NCBI RefSeq assembly: GCF_000712135.1
Contig: NZ_JOOE01000001.1
Location: 124,001 to 188,000, forward strand
DNA length: 64,000 nt
Reading direction: 5' to 3'
From: Sphingomonas sp. UNC305MFCol5.2
GTDB taxonomy: Bacteria; Pseudomonadota; Alphaproteobacteria; Sphingomonadales; Sphingomonadaceae
Shown here one piece after another: positions 53,926 to 63,551 of the stretch. The notes under the pieces were generated by a model. The model made no database searches. It was not told where the DNA came from and saw nothing but the letters and a program-made list of their open reading frames with translations. Position 1 is the first letter of the stretch, and the number at the start of each line of letters is the position of its first letter. The position numbers and the translations under genes are program-made.

Positions 53926-54417
53926 TCAATCGCCGTCGGAGGCAGTGGTTTCCTCGGCGAGGTTGAGCGGGTGTGCCGGCTGGATGGTCGACACCGCATG
54001 CTTGTAGACGAGCTGCGCCATGCCTTCGCGCTGGAGCAGCATGCAGAACAGGTCGAACGCGGCGATCTGGCCCTGGAGCATCACGCCGTTCACCAGGAAC
54101 ATCGTGACGTTTTCCTGCTGTTTCCGGACGGCATTCAGGAAAATTTCCTGCAAGACCGGGTTCTTGTGCTGGAATTCTCCCGCCGCTTCGAGAAGTGCGC
54201 CGAGGTCGACCGGGCCGGCGGGCATGATCGTCGAGATGGCGTGCTTGTAGATCAGCTGCGACTGGCCGTCGCGGCGGAGCAGCACCGAGAAATTGTCGAA
54301 CCAGGTGACGATCCCCTGGAGCTTGACGCCCTTCACGAGGAACATCGTCACCGGCACCTTGGAGCGCCGAAGCGAGTTTAGGAAAAGGTCCTGAAGCGAG
54401 GTCTGCTTCTCGGCCAT
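53926..54417 (-). CDS. hfq: Tandem-duplicated RNA chaperone Hfq
   Basis: This 163-residue protein contains two complete Hfq (Sm-like) domains in one chain. The first covers about residues 7-72 ([20 protein letters not shown] to [10 protein letters not shown]). The second covers about 87-152 ([20 protein letters not shown] to [10 protein letters not shown]). Both keep Sm1 and the Sm2 YKH motif. The rim-arginine patch is different: RRSK in the first, RKQQ in the second. Hfq binds sRNAs and mRNAs and pairs them. A normal Hfq is a homohexamer of about 80-100 residues; three of these could form a pseudohexamer. Duplication of this kind is, to my recollection, reported in sphingomonads. Confidence 0.95.
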   Translation of the reverse strand: MAEKQTSLQDLFLNSLRRSKVPVTMFLVKGVKLQGIVTWFDNFSVLLRRDGQSQLIYKHAISTIMPAGPVDLGALLEAAGEFQHKNPVLQEIFLNAVRKQQENVTMFLVNGVMLQGQIAAFDLFCMLLQREGMAQLVYKHAVSTIQPAHPLNLAEETTASDGD

Positions 54418-54537
54418 GGTGGTTTCCTTCTATTCTTGGCGGGCTCTGTCCCGCGTCGCGCCGGTTCCCGGCGTCGGAATGCCGCGCCACCCCGGCGCGG
54501 AAGTGCAGTCTATTGGTTCAGGGCGCGCGCGTCCAAC

Positions 54538-55917
54538 CTATTCCTCGCGGGTCTCGGTGATGCCGAGCAGCTTCAATTTGCGATGCAGCGCCGAGCGTTC
54601 CATTCCGATGAAGCTCGCGGTGCGCGAGATGTTGCCCGAAAAGCGGCGGATCTGGACGCGCAGATATTCGCGCTCGAAGGTCTCGCGCGCTTCCTTGAGC
54701 GGCGCTCCCATGATCGCATTCGCGCCGACGCCGTTGCCGATATCGCCGGGCTTGCCGAGCACTTCGGGGGGCAGCAGATCGAGGTCGATCCGCCCGATCC
54801 GGTCTCCTGGGGCGAGGATCACCGTCCGCTCGACGACGTTGCGCAGCTGGCGGACATTGCCGGGCCATTCATAGCTCTGCAGCGCAACCATCGCGTCGGG
54901 AGCGACTTCGGGTGTCGGCACGCGGCGCTCGCTGGCATAATGCGCGACGAAATGCTCGACGAGCACGGGGATGTCCTCGCGGCGCTCGGTGAGCGGCGGG
55001 ATCAGCACCGGCACGACGTTGAGCCGGTAATAGAGATCCTCGCGGAAGCGTCCCGCGGCGATCTCCGCCATCAGGTCGCGCGCGGTGGCGGAGACGACGC
55101 GAACATCGACCTTGACGATCCGTGTGCCGCCCACCCGGCTGAAGCTCTGGTCGGTGAGCACGCGCAGGATCCGTGCCTGCGTAGCCACCGGCATGTCGGC
55201 GATCTCGTCGAGGAACAAAGTCCCGCCATGTGCCTGTTCGAGCAGTCCAGGGCGGACGAGATCGCCCCCCTCCTCCACGCCGAACAATTCCTCCTCGACG
55301 CGCTCGGGCGTCATCCGCGCGGCACTCACGATCACGAACGGCGCTGCGGTACGCTGGCTCCAGCCATGCAGCAGCCGTGCCGCGACTTCCTTGCCCACGC
55401 CCGGGCCGCCGCTGATCAGCACGCGGCTGCCGGTCGAGGCGACGCGCTTCAACGTGGCACGCACGGTGTTGATCGCCGTCGAATTGCCGGTCAGGTCGTT
55501 CTCGCGTCCCACCGAGGCGCGCAGCGACACGACTTCGCGGCGCAGCCTTTCGGTCTCGGTCGCGCGCTCGACGAGCAACAGCAGCCGCTCGGCCTCGAAC
55601 GGCTTTTCGATGAAGTCGACTGCGCCACGACGGATCGCGGCGACCGCGGTGTCGATATTGCCGTGGCCTGAGATCACCAGCACCGGGATCGAAGGATCGC
55701 GCCGCTTCATCTCGTCGAGCAATTCGAGCCCGTCGAGCCGCGAGCCCTGGAGCCACACGTCGAGCAGCACCAGGCTGGGCCGGCGCTCGGCAATGGCTTC
55801 CAGTGCCGCGTCGCTGTCGGCGGCACCACGCGTGGCGTAGCCTTCGTCCTCCAGCACGCCCGCGACCAGCTCGCGGATGTCGCGTTCGTCGTCGACGACG
55901 AGGATATCGAGGCTCAT
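54538..55917 (-). CDS. ntrX: Response regulator NtrX
   Basis: This 459-residue regulator of the NtrY/NtrX pair has a receiver domain with phosphorylatable D53 in LVLLDVWLQGS, an AAA+ domain with Walker A GGPGVGKE and Walker B GTLFLDEIADM, and a C-terminal Fis-type HTH (FSGNISRTASFIGMERSALH). The central domain lacks the GAFTGA loop needed to activate sigma-54 (it reads ELFGVEEGGDLV), as is usual for alphaproteobacterial NtrX. It therefore probably regulates sigma-70 promoters. It overlaps ntrY by four bases. Confidence 0.95.
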   Translation of the reverse strand: MSLDILVVDDERDIRELVAGVLEDEGYATRGAADSDAALEAIAERRPSLVLLDVWLQGSRLDGLELLDEMKRRDPSIPVLVISGHGNIDTAVAAIRRGAVDFIEKPFEAERLLLLVERATETERLRREVVSLRASVGRENDLTGNSTAINTVRATLKRVASTGSRVLISGGPGVGKEVAARLLHGWSQRTAAPFVIVSAARMTPERVEEELFGVEEGGDLVRPGLLEQAHGGTLFLDEIADMPVATQARILRVLTDQSFSRVGGTRIVKVDVRVVSATARDLMAEIAAGRFREDLYYRLNVVPVLIPPLTERREDIPVLVEHFVAHYASERRVPTPEVAPDAMVALQSYEWPGNVRQLRNVVERTVILAPGDRIGRIDLDLLPPEVLGKPGDIGNGVGANAIMGAPLKEARETFEREYLRVQIRRFSGNISRTASFIGMERSALHRKLKLLGITETREE

Positions 55918-58169
55918 TGGGATTTTCCGGTTCTGGTAAGTGCCGCCGGCCGCGGATCGGCGGCCTCGGTCTGGGTGTCCTGGAGCGCCAGCTTCTCGAG
56001 CGCTTCGGTATCGAAACAGATGGTGACGACGGTGCCGCCGCCGTCGCGGTCGGTGAAGGCGATCGTGCCGAAATGCTCCTCGACGATCTTCTTGACGATG
56101 GCGAGGCCGAGCCCGGTGCCGCGGCTGCGCGTCGTCATATAGGGCTCGACGATACGGTCGCGCTCCACTGGCAGCCCGACGCCGTTGTCGGCCACGGTCA
56201 GCAGGATGCGATGCGTGTCCTCCCTGCGGATCGTGAGCACCACTTCGCCCTGCGGCAGCGCCTCGCCCTCCCCGCGGGCCTCGATCGCCTCGACGGCGTT
56301 CTTGATCACGTTGGTCAGCGCCTGCCCCATCTGGCGGCGATCGCTGACCAGGCTCGGCGGATCCTCGGGCGAGTCGAGCTCGAAGCGGATCGTCGGGTGC
56401 GCGACTTCGTGGAGGAACATCGCCTGGCGCGCGATGTCGAGCAGCGATTCGCGGCGGAACAGCGGCTTGGGCATGCGGGCGAAGGACGAGAATTCGTCGA
56501 CCATGCGGCGAAGGTCGCCGACCTGGCGGATGATCGTGCCGGTCAATTGGCTGAACACGCCCTCCCCGCCCTCGATCTGCTTGCCGTAGCGGCGCTGGAG
56601 GCGCTCCGCGGCGAGCTGGATCGGAGTCAGCGGGTTCTTGATCTCATGCGCGATCCGCCGCGCCACGTCGGACCAGGCGGCGCGGCGCTGATCGAGCAAT
56701 TGCTGCGTGATGTCGTCGAAGGTGAGCACCTGCCCCGCTTCGTCCGACGTGATCTTGACCGCGAGCGTCCGCGCCTCGCCGCCGACAGTGACTTGCGCCA
56801 CGGCCTCGCGCTCGGGACTGTCGAGCAAGGCGTCGAGCTCGGGTGCGATCTCGGGGAGCGGCTTGCCCACCGATTCCTCCTCGGTCCGCCGGAGCAATGC
56901 CAACGCCGAGGCATTCATCAGCCGCACCACTCGATCGGCTCCGATCGAGATGACGCCGGCCGAGACTCCCGACATCACTGCCTCGATCAGCGCGCGCCGG
57001 CTCTCCAGCTGAGCGTTGGCGGTGACCAATGCGTTGGTCTGGCCTTGCAGCTGGTTGGTCATCTGGTTGAATGCGCCGGCGAGCACGCCAAGCTCGTCCT
57101 TCGAATTGCGTTCGGGAACGCGCGCGGTCAGGTCGCCGCCGGCCACTTGCCGCGCTGCGCCCACCAGTTCGTTTACCGGGCGTACCAGCCTGTCCGCGAC
57201 GCGCAAAGCCACGAGGACCGCGATGCCCACGATCAGGAGCGCGAGGACGAGCAATGCGAGATTGAACTGGAGCTGGAGCGACCGCGATCGCGTCACCAGC
57301 GCGCGATAATCGGCCAACACCTGCGCGGCGCGCTGGGTCTGCGCCGACATTCCGCCAAGGTCGGAGGCACGGCCGGCATAGAGATAGAGATTGCTCGATC
57401 CGGGAACCCGAGTGAGCGAGCGCGTCCGGTCGCCCTGCGCCTCGACGACGCTCGCCTTACCCTGCGCCAGCTGTTTCAGCGCGTCCCGATTGATATCCTT
57501 CTCGAGGTCGCGCTCATAAGGATTGACCAGCGCGATCGTCTGGATCTGCCCGTCGGGCGAGACCGTGAAGATGATCGCTTCGGACAGGCTGCGCAGATAC
57601 ACCTGCGTGGCGAAGACTTGCTGAAACTTGATGCTCTCAGGCGGCGATTCGTCCAGCTCAGCCGCAACGTCGTTCGCCATGGCGACGGTCTCGCGATCGA
57701 CATAGCCGAGAAGCTGCCGGTACGATTCCTGCGCCAGCGCTTGTGCATTCTCGATCATGCTCCTCGGTCGATCCGAGACCCAAAATTCGACGCCGTATTG
57801 AAACAGCAGCGACGCGATCACCGCCACCAGCAATGTCGGCACGCTCGCCAGTACCGAGAAGATCGCCACGAGACGGACGTGCAACCTCCCCTCCCCGCCG
57901 GCGGTGGAGAGGGCGGCGCGGCGGCGCGCGGCGCGGCGGCCGATCAGCACCAGCAGCGCCACGCCCGGCAGGAGGTTGGCAACGAGTAGCAACGCGACCA
58001 GCGGCGGCGAAAGCAATCGCTCAGGCGAGCGCTCGCCGCTGATCACGAAATAGCTGATGATGGCGATCGCAATCGCCGCGAAGAGCACTCCGGCCTCTAC
58101 CGCGGGCGTGACGCTCAACCGCCGCTTGCGCGGTGCGGCTTCGGTCAACTGCTCGGTCACGGCATCCAT
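55914..58169 (-). CDS. ntrY: Sensor histidine kinase NtrY
   Basis: This 751-residue membrane kinase has N-terminal transmembrane segments (AAIAIAIISYFVIS, LVALLLVANLLPGVALLVLI and LVAIFSVLASVPTLLVAVIA), a periplasmic or extracytoplasmic region, a further helix before HAMP (ALLVLALLIVGIAVLVALRV), PAS, the HisKA phospho-acceptor in [20 protein letters not shown], and the ATPase G boxes (DNGVGLP and GTGLGLAIVKKIVEEH). The start at 58169 excludes a doubtful 13-residue extension. It responds to nitrogen or redox signals in related bacteria and phosphorylates NtrX. Confidence 0.95.
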   Translation of the reverse strand: MDAVTEQLTEAAPRKRRLSVTPAVEAGVLFAAIAIAIISYFVISGERSPERLLSPPLVALLLVANLLPGVALLVLIGRRAARRRAALSTAGGEGRLHVRLVAIFSVLASVPTLLVAVIASLLFQYGVEFWVSDRPRSMIENAQALAQESYRQLLGYVDRETVAMANDVAAELDESPPESIKFQQVFATQVYLRSLSEAIIFTVSPDGQIQTIALVNPYERDLEKDINRDALKQLAQGKASVVEAQGDRTRSLTRVPGSSNLYLYAGRASDLGGMSAQTQRAAQVLADYRALVTRSRSLQLQFNLALLVLALLIVGIAVLVALRVADRLVRPVNELVGAARQVAGGDLTARVPERNSKDELGVLAGAFNQMTNQLQGQTNALVTANAQLESRRALIEAVMSGVSAGVISIGADRVVRLMNASALALLRRTEEESVGKPLPEIAPELDALLDSPEREAVAQVTVGGEARTLAVKITSDEAGQVLTFDDITQQLLDQRRAAWSDVARRIAHEIKNPLTPIQLAAERLQRRYGKQIEGGEGVFSQLTGTIIRQVGDLRRMVDEFSSFARMPKPLFRRESLLDIARQAMFLHEVAHPTIRFELDSPEDPPSLVSDRRQMGQALTNVIKNAVEAIEARGEGEALPQGEVVLTIRREDTHRILLTVADNGVGLPVERDRIVEPYMTTRSRGTGLGLAIVKKIVEEHFGTIAFTDRDGGGTVVTICFDTEALEKLALQDTQTEAADPRPAALTRTGKSQ

Positions 58170-58239
58170 CGTTGCTTGGATACAACGAGATTGTGGCCGA
58201 AAGAACACATAATTTTCGGCTAATCGTCACAAACCGTCG

Positions 58240-59682
58240 CTAAGCGGCACCGTCCGATCTATCCGCACCCATCTCGATCCCCAGCGTATCGAGCCGCTTG
58301 CGGAGGGTATTGCGGTTGATCCCCAGCGCCCGCGCCGCGCGGAGCTGGTTGTTCTGGTGACGCGCCAGCATCGCCTCGATCAGCGGGCGTTCGACTTCGC
58401 CGATGATGCGCTCGTAGAGGCTGCCGTCGTCGAGCGCACGCGGTTCCTCGATCGCCATCCGCTCGAGCCGGGCGCGCACCGCCGCATCGATCCCGGCGTC
58501 GCGCGACTCGGGCTGGAAGCTCCCTGCTTCGCCCAGCGCGCGGCGGATCGCATCGGCATCGATCCACTCGTCGCGGCTGAGCGCGGCGATGCGGCGCATC
58601 AGATTCTCGAGCTGGCGGACATTGCCCGGCCAGTCGAACCCTTCGAGCACCGCCACCGCGTCCTTGCCGAGCTGCTTGCGCGGCAATCCCGCCTCGGCGG
58701 CGCGATCGAGGAAATGGCGCGCGAGCAAGGGCACGTCCTGCCGGCGTTCGCGCAGCGCCGGCAGGCTTACCGGCACGACGTTGAGCCGATAGAACAGATC
58801 CTCGCGAAACTGGCCGGTCTGGACGAGTTGCGCCAGATCCTTGTTGGTCGCCGCGACGATACGGACATCGGCGCGGATCGTCCGCGCGCCGCCGACGGTG
58901 GTGAACTCGCCCGACTGGAGCACGCGCAGCAGCCGGGTCTGCGCGTCCATCGGCATGTCGCCGATCTCGTCGAGGAACAAGGTGCCTCCCGCCGCCTGCT
59001 CGAACTTGCCCGCGACGCGCGTGGCCGCGCCGGTGAAGGCGCCGCGCTCGTGCCCGAACAATTCGGCTTCGATCAGCTCGCGGGGAATCGCCGCCATGTT
59101 GAGCGCCACGAACGGCGCGCGGCGGCGCGGCCCCATGTCGTGGATCGCCTGCGCCACCAGTTCCTTGCCCGTGCCGGACTCACCCGAGATCAGCACGGTC
59201 AGGTCGTTGGAAACCACCCGCGCGATCACGCGATAGACCTCCTGCATCGCCGGCGAACGGCCGATCAGCGACGGACCGCCCCCGACTTCGGCCTCGGCCA
59301 GCTCGGTCGGCTGGCGCTGCCGCCGCGCGATCGCGCCGCGCACTGCCTGGGCGAGCACGTCGAGGTCGAACGGCTTGGGCAGATAGTCGAACGCGCCCAC
59401 TTCGGTCGCGCGCACAGCCGTCGCCAGCGTGTTCTGTGCGGAGAAGACGATGATCGGCAGCTCGGGATGCTCGCTGGCGAGGCCTGCCGCCACATCGAGA
59501 CCGTTGCCGTCAGGCAGGACGACATCGGTCACCAGCACATCGGGCATTTCCGATGCCAGCGCGCGGCGCAGTTCGGCGATACTCGCTGCGGTCGTCACCC
59601 GATGCCCCTCGCGCTTGAGCGCGGCGGCGACCACGGTGCGGATGGCGCTGTCGTCGTCGACGATCAGGACCGAACCGCTCAC
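58240..59682 (-). CDS. ntrC: Nitrogen regulator NtrC (sigma-54 activator)
   Basis: This 480-residue response regulator has D53 in DVLVTDVVLPDGNG, Walker A GESGTGKE, the intact sigma-54 contact loop GAFTGA (ELFGHERGAFTGAATRVAG), Walker B GTLFLDEIGDMP and a Fis-like C-terminal HTH (QLRAARALGINRNTLRKRL). It activates nitrogen-assimilation genes such as glnA when phosphorylated by NtrB. Its start overlaps ntrB by four bases. It lies 70 bases upstream of ntrY in the same direction. Confidence 0.97.
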   Translation of the reverse strand: MSGSVLIVDDDSAIRTVVAAALKREGHRVTTAASIAELRRALASEMPDVLVTDVVLPDGNGLDVAAGLASEHPELPIIVFSAQNTLATAVRATEVGAFDYLPKPFDLDVLAQAVRGAIARRQRQPTELAEAEVGGGPSLIGRSPAMQEVYRVIARVVSNDLTVLISGESGTGKELVAQAIHDMGPRRRAPFVALNMAAIPRELIEAELFGHERGAFTGAATRVAGKFEQAAGGTLFLDEIGDMPMDAQTRLLRVLQSGEFTTVGGARTIRADVRIVAATNKDLAQLVQTGQFREDLFYRLNVVPVSLPALRERRQDVPLLARHFLDRAAEAGLPRKQLGKDAVAVLEGFDWPGNVRQLENLMRRIAALSRDEWIDADAIRRALGEAGSFQPESRDAGIDAAVRARLERMAIEEPRALDDGSLYERIIGEVERPLIEAMLARHQNNQLRAARALGINRNTLRKRLDTLGIEMGADRSDGAA

Positions 59683-60776
59683 GACGCCCTCTGCAGCAGG
59701 ATGCGAAACACCGTGACCTCGGGATCGCGTTCGCGGGCATATTGGACGATCCCGCCCATGTCGCGGACCAGCTTTTCTACCAAGGGCAACCCCAGTCCCT
59801 TCCCTTCCGGCTTGCCCGAGACGAACGGCTCGAACAAGTGCTCGGCGATGTCCACGGGTGCGCCGGGGCCGTTGTCGGTCACGAGGATCTCGATCGGCAG
59901 CGGCTGGCGCGGGCGGCCGGGGCCGTCGCTCACCGACATACCGTGGCGATAGGCGGTCGCCAGCGTGATCCGCGGTTCGGGCGTATCGCCCAGCGCCTCG
60001 GCGGCGTTCTTCAGCAGATTGAGCAGTACCTGCAGAAACGCGTCCGAATCGATGCGCACCGGCGGCAGCGAAGGATCGAACCGCTCCTCGATCGCCAGTC
60101 CGCGCGCAAACCCCGCCAGCGCCACCCGCCGCGCATGATCGAGCAACGGATAGACGTTGGTGGGTTCCAGCTTGAGCGGGCGCGTGTCGGTGAAGTCCTG
60201 CATCCGGTCGATCAGCGTGACGATCCGGTCGACTTCGGTGGTGATCAGCTGGGTCAGCTCCTCATCCTCGCCGCTGCTCCGGAGCAATTGGGCCGCGCCG
60301 CGGATCCCCGAGAGCGGGTTCTTGATCTCGTGCGCCAGCATCGCTGCGGCACCTACCGCCGCGCGAGCCCCGGCGGTGCGTTCGGCGCCTTGCGCCACGC
60401 GGCGCGACTGCGGTGCGTGGTGGAGTGTGACGATCCGCCAGCCGGGGTGGTCGGCGACCAGGGTCTCGACGAAATCGACGCGGATGCGTGGGCCGCGGAT
60501 CGCCTCGATCTCGATGTCGAATGCCGCGAAGCCATGGCCGTCGCGGCGGTCGGCATAGTCCGCCGGCGGGAGCAGCACCGCGTCATAGGGCTGCCCCACC
60601 ATCGTCGTCTCGCTGTGATTGAGCAGCAATTCGCAGGCCGAATTGGCATGGGCGATGCGCCCATCGGGATCGATCACCAGCACGGCGACGGGCAGCGCCG
60701 CGAACAGTTCGCCAAAGCCGGGACCCTTTACCGGTTCCGGCCTGGCGCGTCTCAGGCTGCCGCGCGCGAAGACCAT
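59679..60776 (-). CDS. ntrB: Nitrogen-regulation sensor kinase NtrB
   Basis: This 365-residue cytoplasmic kinase has a PAS domain ([20 protein letters not shown]), HisKA with the phospho-histidine in [20 protein letters not shown] and HATPase boxes ([37 protein letters not shown]). It controls phosphorylation of NtrC under PII. Its N-terminus overlaps dusB by 25 bases. A shorter start is possible. Confidence 0.95.
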   Translation of the reverse strand: MVFARGSLRRARPEPVKGPGFGELFAALPVAVLVIDPDGRIAHANSACELLLNHSETTMVGQPYDAVLLPPADYADRRDGHGFAAFDIEIEAIRGPRIRVDFVETLVADHPGWRIVTLHHAPQSRRVAQGAERTAGARAAVGAAAMLAHEIKNPLSGIRGAAQLLRSSGEDEELTQLITTEVDRIVTLIDRMQDFTDTRPLKLEPTNVYPLLDHARRVALAGFARGLAIEERFDPSLPPVRIDSDAFLQVLLNLLKNAAEALGDTPEPRITLATAYRHGMSVSDGPGRPRQPLPIEILVTDNGPGAPVDIAEHLFEPFVSGKPEGKGLGLPLVEKLVRDMGGIVQYARERDPEVTVFRILLQRAS

Positions 60777-61750
60777 GGCGCGTAGAATTCGGCGAGCATG
60801 TCGAGCACGATTCTCGGATCGGCCTGCTTGTTGACGCTGTTGCGGAACTCGGCCGAGCCATGGATGCCCTTGGTGTACCAGCCGATATGCTTGCGCATCA
60901 TGTTGACGCCGACTTCGTTGCCATAGTGGCTGAGCGTGTCGACATAATGCTCTACGATCACGGCATATTGTTCATCCAGCGTGGGCTCAGCACGTTCCGG
61001 CTTGCCGGTCAGTGCGTCCATGACCTGTCGCAGGATCCAAGGGCGGCCATAGGCACCCCGCCCGATCATCACGCCGTCCGCACCCGATTGCACCAGCGCC
61101 GTACGCGCATCCTCGATTCCGCAGATGTCGCCATTGGCGATCACCGGGATCGACACCGCGTCCTTCACATTGCGGATGAAGCCCCAGTCGGCCGAGCCCT
61201 TGTACATCTGGTTGCGGGTACGGCCGTGGACGGTGATCATCTTCGCGCCGAGATCCTCGGCGATATGCGCGAGTTCGGGGGCGTTGAGGCTGGCATGGTC
61301 CCAACCCATCCGCATCTTGACGGTGACTGGAACCGAGACGGCTTTCACACACGCCTCGATCAGCGACGCGGCGAGCTTGAGGTCGCGCATCAGCGCCGAT
61401 CCTGCGTCGCCGCTGGTCACTTTCCGGACCGGACATCCCATGTTGATGTCTACGATCGCGGCACCGCGATCCTCGCTCAGCTTCGCCGCCTCGGCCATCT
61501 CATGGGGCGTGCAGCCGACGAGCTGCATCGACACCGGATCCTCGATCGGATCCCAGGCGAATTTCTGCAGCGACTGGCGCGTCTCGCGGATCGCGGCCTG
61601 GCTGGCGACCATCTCGGTGACGTTGAGCCCCGAGCCATAGCGTCGCACGACCCGGCGGAACGGCAAGTCGGTCACGCCGGTCATCGGCGCGAGCAGCACC
61701 GGGGCTTCGACCCCGACGGGGCCGATCTGAATGGGAGCGAGTTCGCGCAT
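60752..61750 (-). CDS. dusB: tRNA-dihydrouridine synthase DusB
   Basis: This 332-residue FMN enzyme reduces specific uridines in the tRNA D-loop to dihydrouridine. It has the N-terminal barrel motif [20 protein letters not shown], the catalytic cysteine region [45 protein letters not shown] and IANGDI. The start at 61750 gives the family N-terminus. The dusB-ntrB-ntrC order is conserved in proteobacteria and suggests cotranscription. Confidence 0.96.
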   Translation of the reverse strand: MRELAPIQIGPVGVEAPVLLAPMTGVTDLPFRRVVRRYGSGLNVTEMVASQAAIRETRQSLQKFAWDPIEDPVSMQLVGCTPHEMAEAAKLSEDRGAAIVDINMGCPVRKVTSGDAGSALMRDLKLAASLIEACVKAVSVPVTVKMRMGWDHASLNAPELAHIAEDLGAKMITVHGRTRNQMYKGSADWGFIRNVKDAVSIPVIANGDICGIEDARTALVQSGADGVMIGRGAYGRPWILRQVMDALTGKPERAEPTLDEQYAVIVEHYVDTLSHYGNEVGVNMMRKHIGWYTKGIHGSAEFRNSVNKQADPRIVLDMLAEFYAPWSSRAAA

Positions 61751-61833
61751 GACCTGCCTGAAAAATAGGCAGCGACGCCTAGCGACACAAGCCCGGATTG
61801 GCAAGGCAGGGCTTCCCCGCTACCCGCGCCTGC

Positions 61834-62976
61834 ATGGGAAAGACCGCTGCACTGATCGTTGCCGCCGGACGGGGCGTCCGGGCGGGAAGCGCCGTGCCCA
61901 AGCAATTCGCACGGCTCGCCGGCAAGCCGATGATAGCGCATAGCTATGCGGCACTATCGTCGCACCCGGCGATCGACGACGTGCTGGTGGTGATCGGCGA
62001 AGGGCAGGAAACGGCACTGGCCGACGCGCTGGGCGAAGTCGCCTTCGCGGTCGGCGGCGCCACGAGACGCGAGTCGGTGGCGAATGGCCTTGCGGCGATC
62101 GGTGCGGATCGCGTGCTGATCCACGATGCCGCCCGCCCTTTTCTGTCGCACGCGGTGATCGATGCACTCCTCGCGGCGCTCGATAGCCATGAAGGTGTCC
62201 TCCCCGCCCTCCCCGTTGCCGACACGCTCGCGCGCGGCGGCGAGGCGTTGGGCGAAACGGTGCCGCGTGAGGGGCTCGTCCGCGTTCAGACTCCGCAGGC
62301 CTTCCACACCGCCACGATCCGCGAAGCCCACCGCATGTGGCCCGCCGACCGCGAAGCCACCGACGACGCGCAGATGGTCCGCGCGCTCGGACGCGAAGTC
62401 GCCTTGGTCCCCGGAGACATCGCCTTGGAAAAGATCACGCACCCCGCCGATTTCGCAGCCGCCGAGGCGCGCCATGCCGCCGCGATGCAGGTCCGAACCG
62501 CGCAAGGCTTCGATGTCCATCGCTTTGCCAAGGGCGAGGAACTCTGGCTCGGCGGCGTCCGCATTCCCCATGACAAGGGCCTGTCGGGGCATAGCGATGC
62601 GGATGTCGTGCTCCACGCGATCACCGATGCGGTGCTCGGCACGATCGGCGCCGGCGATATCGGCATGCATTTTCCGCCGAGCGACCCGCAATGGGGCGGC
62701 GCCGCGTCAGCCCGCTTTCTCGAACATGCCGCGGGGCTGATCGGCGCGCAGGGTGGCATCATCGACTTCATCGACCTGACGATCATCTGCGAGGCGCCGA
62801 AGATCGGCCCGCATCGGGACAGCATCCGCGCGAGCATCGCGGCGATCCTGCGGCTTCCCGTCACCCGGATCAGCGTCAAAGCCACCACCACCGAACGGCT
62901 CGGCTTCACCGGGCGCGGCGAAGGCATGGCCGCACAGGCGATCGCCACGGTGCGACTACCTGCGGACAACGCCTGA
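61834..62976 (+). CDS. ispDF: Bifunctional IspD/IspF enzyme
   Basis: This 380-residue fusion catalyses two non-adjacent steps of the MEP isoprenoid pathway. Residues 1-222 are IspD, 2-C-methyl-D-erythritol 4-phosphate cytidylyltransferase (ALIVAAGRGVRAGSAVPKQF, RVLIHDAARPFLSHAV, QTPQAF). Residues 226-380 are IspF, 2,4-cyclodiphosphate synthase, with the metal site in GFDVHRFA and LSGHSDADVVLHAITDAVLG. IspDF fusions are typical of alphaproteobacteria. It is divergent from dusB across an 83-bp region. Confidence 0.97.
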   Translation: MGKTAALIVAAGRGVRAGSAVPKQFARLAGKPMIAHSYAALSSHPAIDDVLVVIGEGQETALADALGEVAFAVGGATRRESVANGLAAIGADRVLIHDAARPFLSHAVIDALLAALDSHEGVLPALPVADTLARGGEALGETVPREGLVRVQTPQAFHTATIREAHRMWPADREATDDAQMVRALGREVALVPGDIALEKITHPADFAAAEARHAAAMQVRTAQGFDVHRFAKGEELWLGGVRIPHDKGLSGHSDADVVLHAITDAVLGTIGAGDIGMHFPPSDPQWGGAASARFLEHAAGLIGAQGGIIDFIDLTIICEAPKIGPHRDSIRASIAAILRLPVTRISVKATTTERLGFTGRGEGMAAQAIATVRLPADNA

Positions 62977-63014
62977 CTCGCGTTCGAAACATCTCGGTGG
63001 CACAGGGCCTCGCC

Positions 63015-63551
63015 ATGGACACGATTCTCCCGCCCCAGCTCGTCGATGCCGCGCGCCGCGTGCTCGAAGCCAATCGCGCCGTCGGCCGCCGGATCGCGGT
63101 GGCGGAAAGCTGCACGGGCGGTCTCGTCAGTGCCGCGCTCACCGAGATCCCCGGCTCGTCCGACGTGTTCGACGCAGGCTTCGTCACCTATTCGAACGAA
63201 GCCAAGACCGAAGTGCTCAAGGTCAGCACCGACGTGCTCGAAACCTTCGGCTCGGTGTCGATCGCAGTGGCGTGGAGCATGGCACAGGGCGCGCTGAAGC
63301 GCAGCACCGCCGATGTCGCGGTGGCGATCACCGGAATCGCGGGTCCCGATGGCGGCAGCGAGAAGAAGCCGGTGGGCACCGTGGTGTTCGCGCAGGCCGA
63401 GCGCGGCGCAGATCCGCAGCACATCGTCGCCGATGCGCGCCATTTTGAAGATAACGGGCGTGCCGGCGTGCGGCTTCAGGCGGCGCTGTGCGCGCTCGAA
63501 TTGCTGATGCCGGGCGCAGTCGCCTCGGAAGAACCCGCCGAATCGCCGTAA
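63015..63551 (+). CDS. cinA: CinA-family nicotinamide-nucleotide amidase
   Basis: This 178-residue protein corresponds to the C-terminal CinA domain, the PncC-type amidase that deamidates nicotinamide mononucleotide for NAD recycling. It has the conserved start RIAVAESCTGGLVSAALTEI, GSSDVFDAGFVTYSNEAK and ITGIAGPDGGSEKKPVGTV. There is no N-terminal molybdopterin-like domain. The 3' end overlaps the convergent coq10-type gene by 76 bases. Confidence 0.94.
   Translation: MDTILPPQLVDAARRVLEANRAVGRRIAVAESCTGGLVSAALTEIPGSSDVFDAGFVTYSNEAKTEVLKVSTDVLETFGSVSIAVAWSMAQGALKRSTADVAVAITGIAGPDGGSEKKPVGTVVFAQAERGADPQHIVADARHFEDNGRAGVRLQAALCALELLMPGAVASEEPAESP

Noticed and set aside
55803..57989. Plus-strand open frame of about 728 codons opposite ntrY
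   Set aside because: It is a shadow of the intact histidine kinase, with Arg/Asp/His-rich sequence typical of an antisense frame in high-GC DNA.
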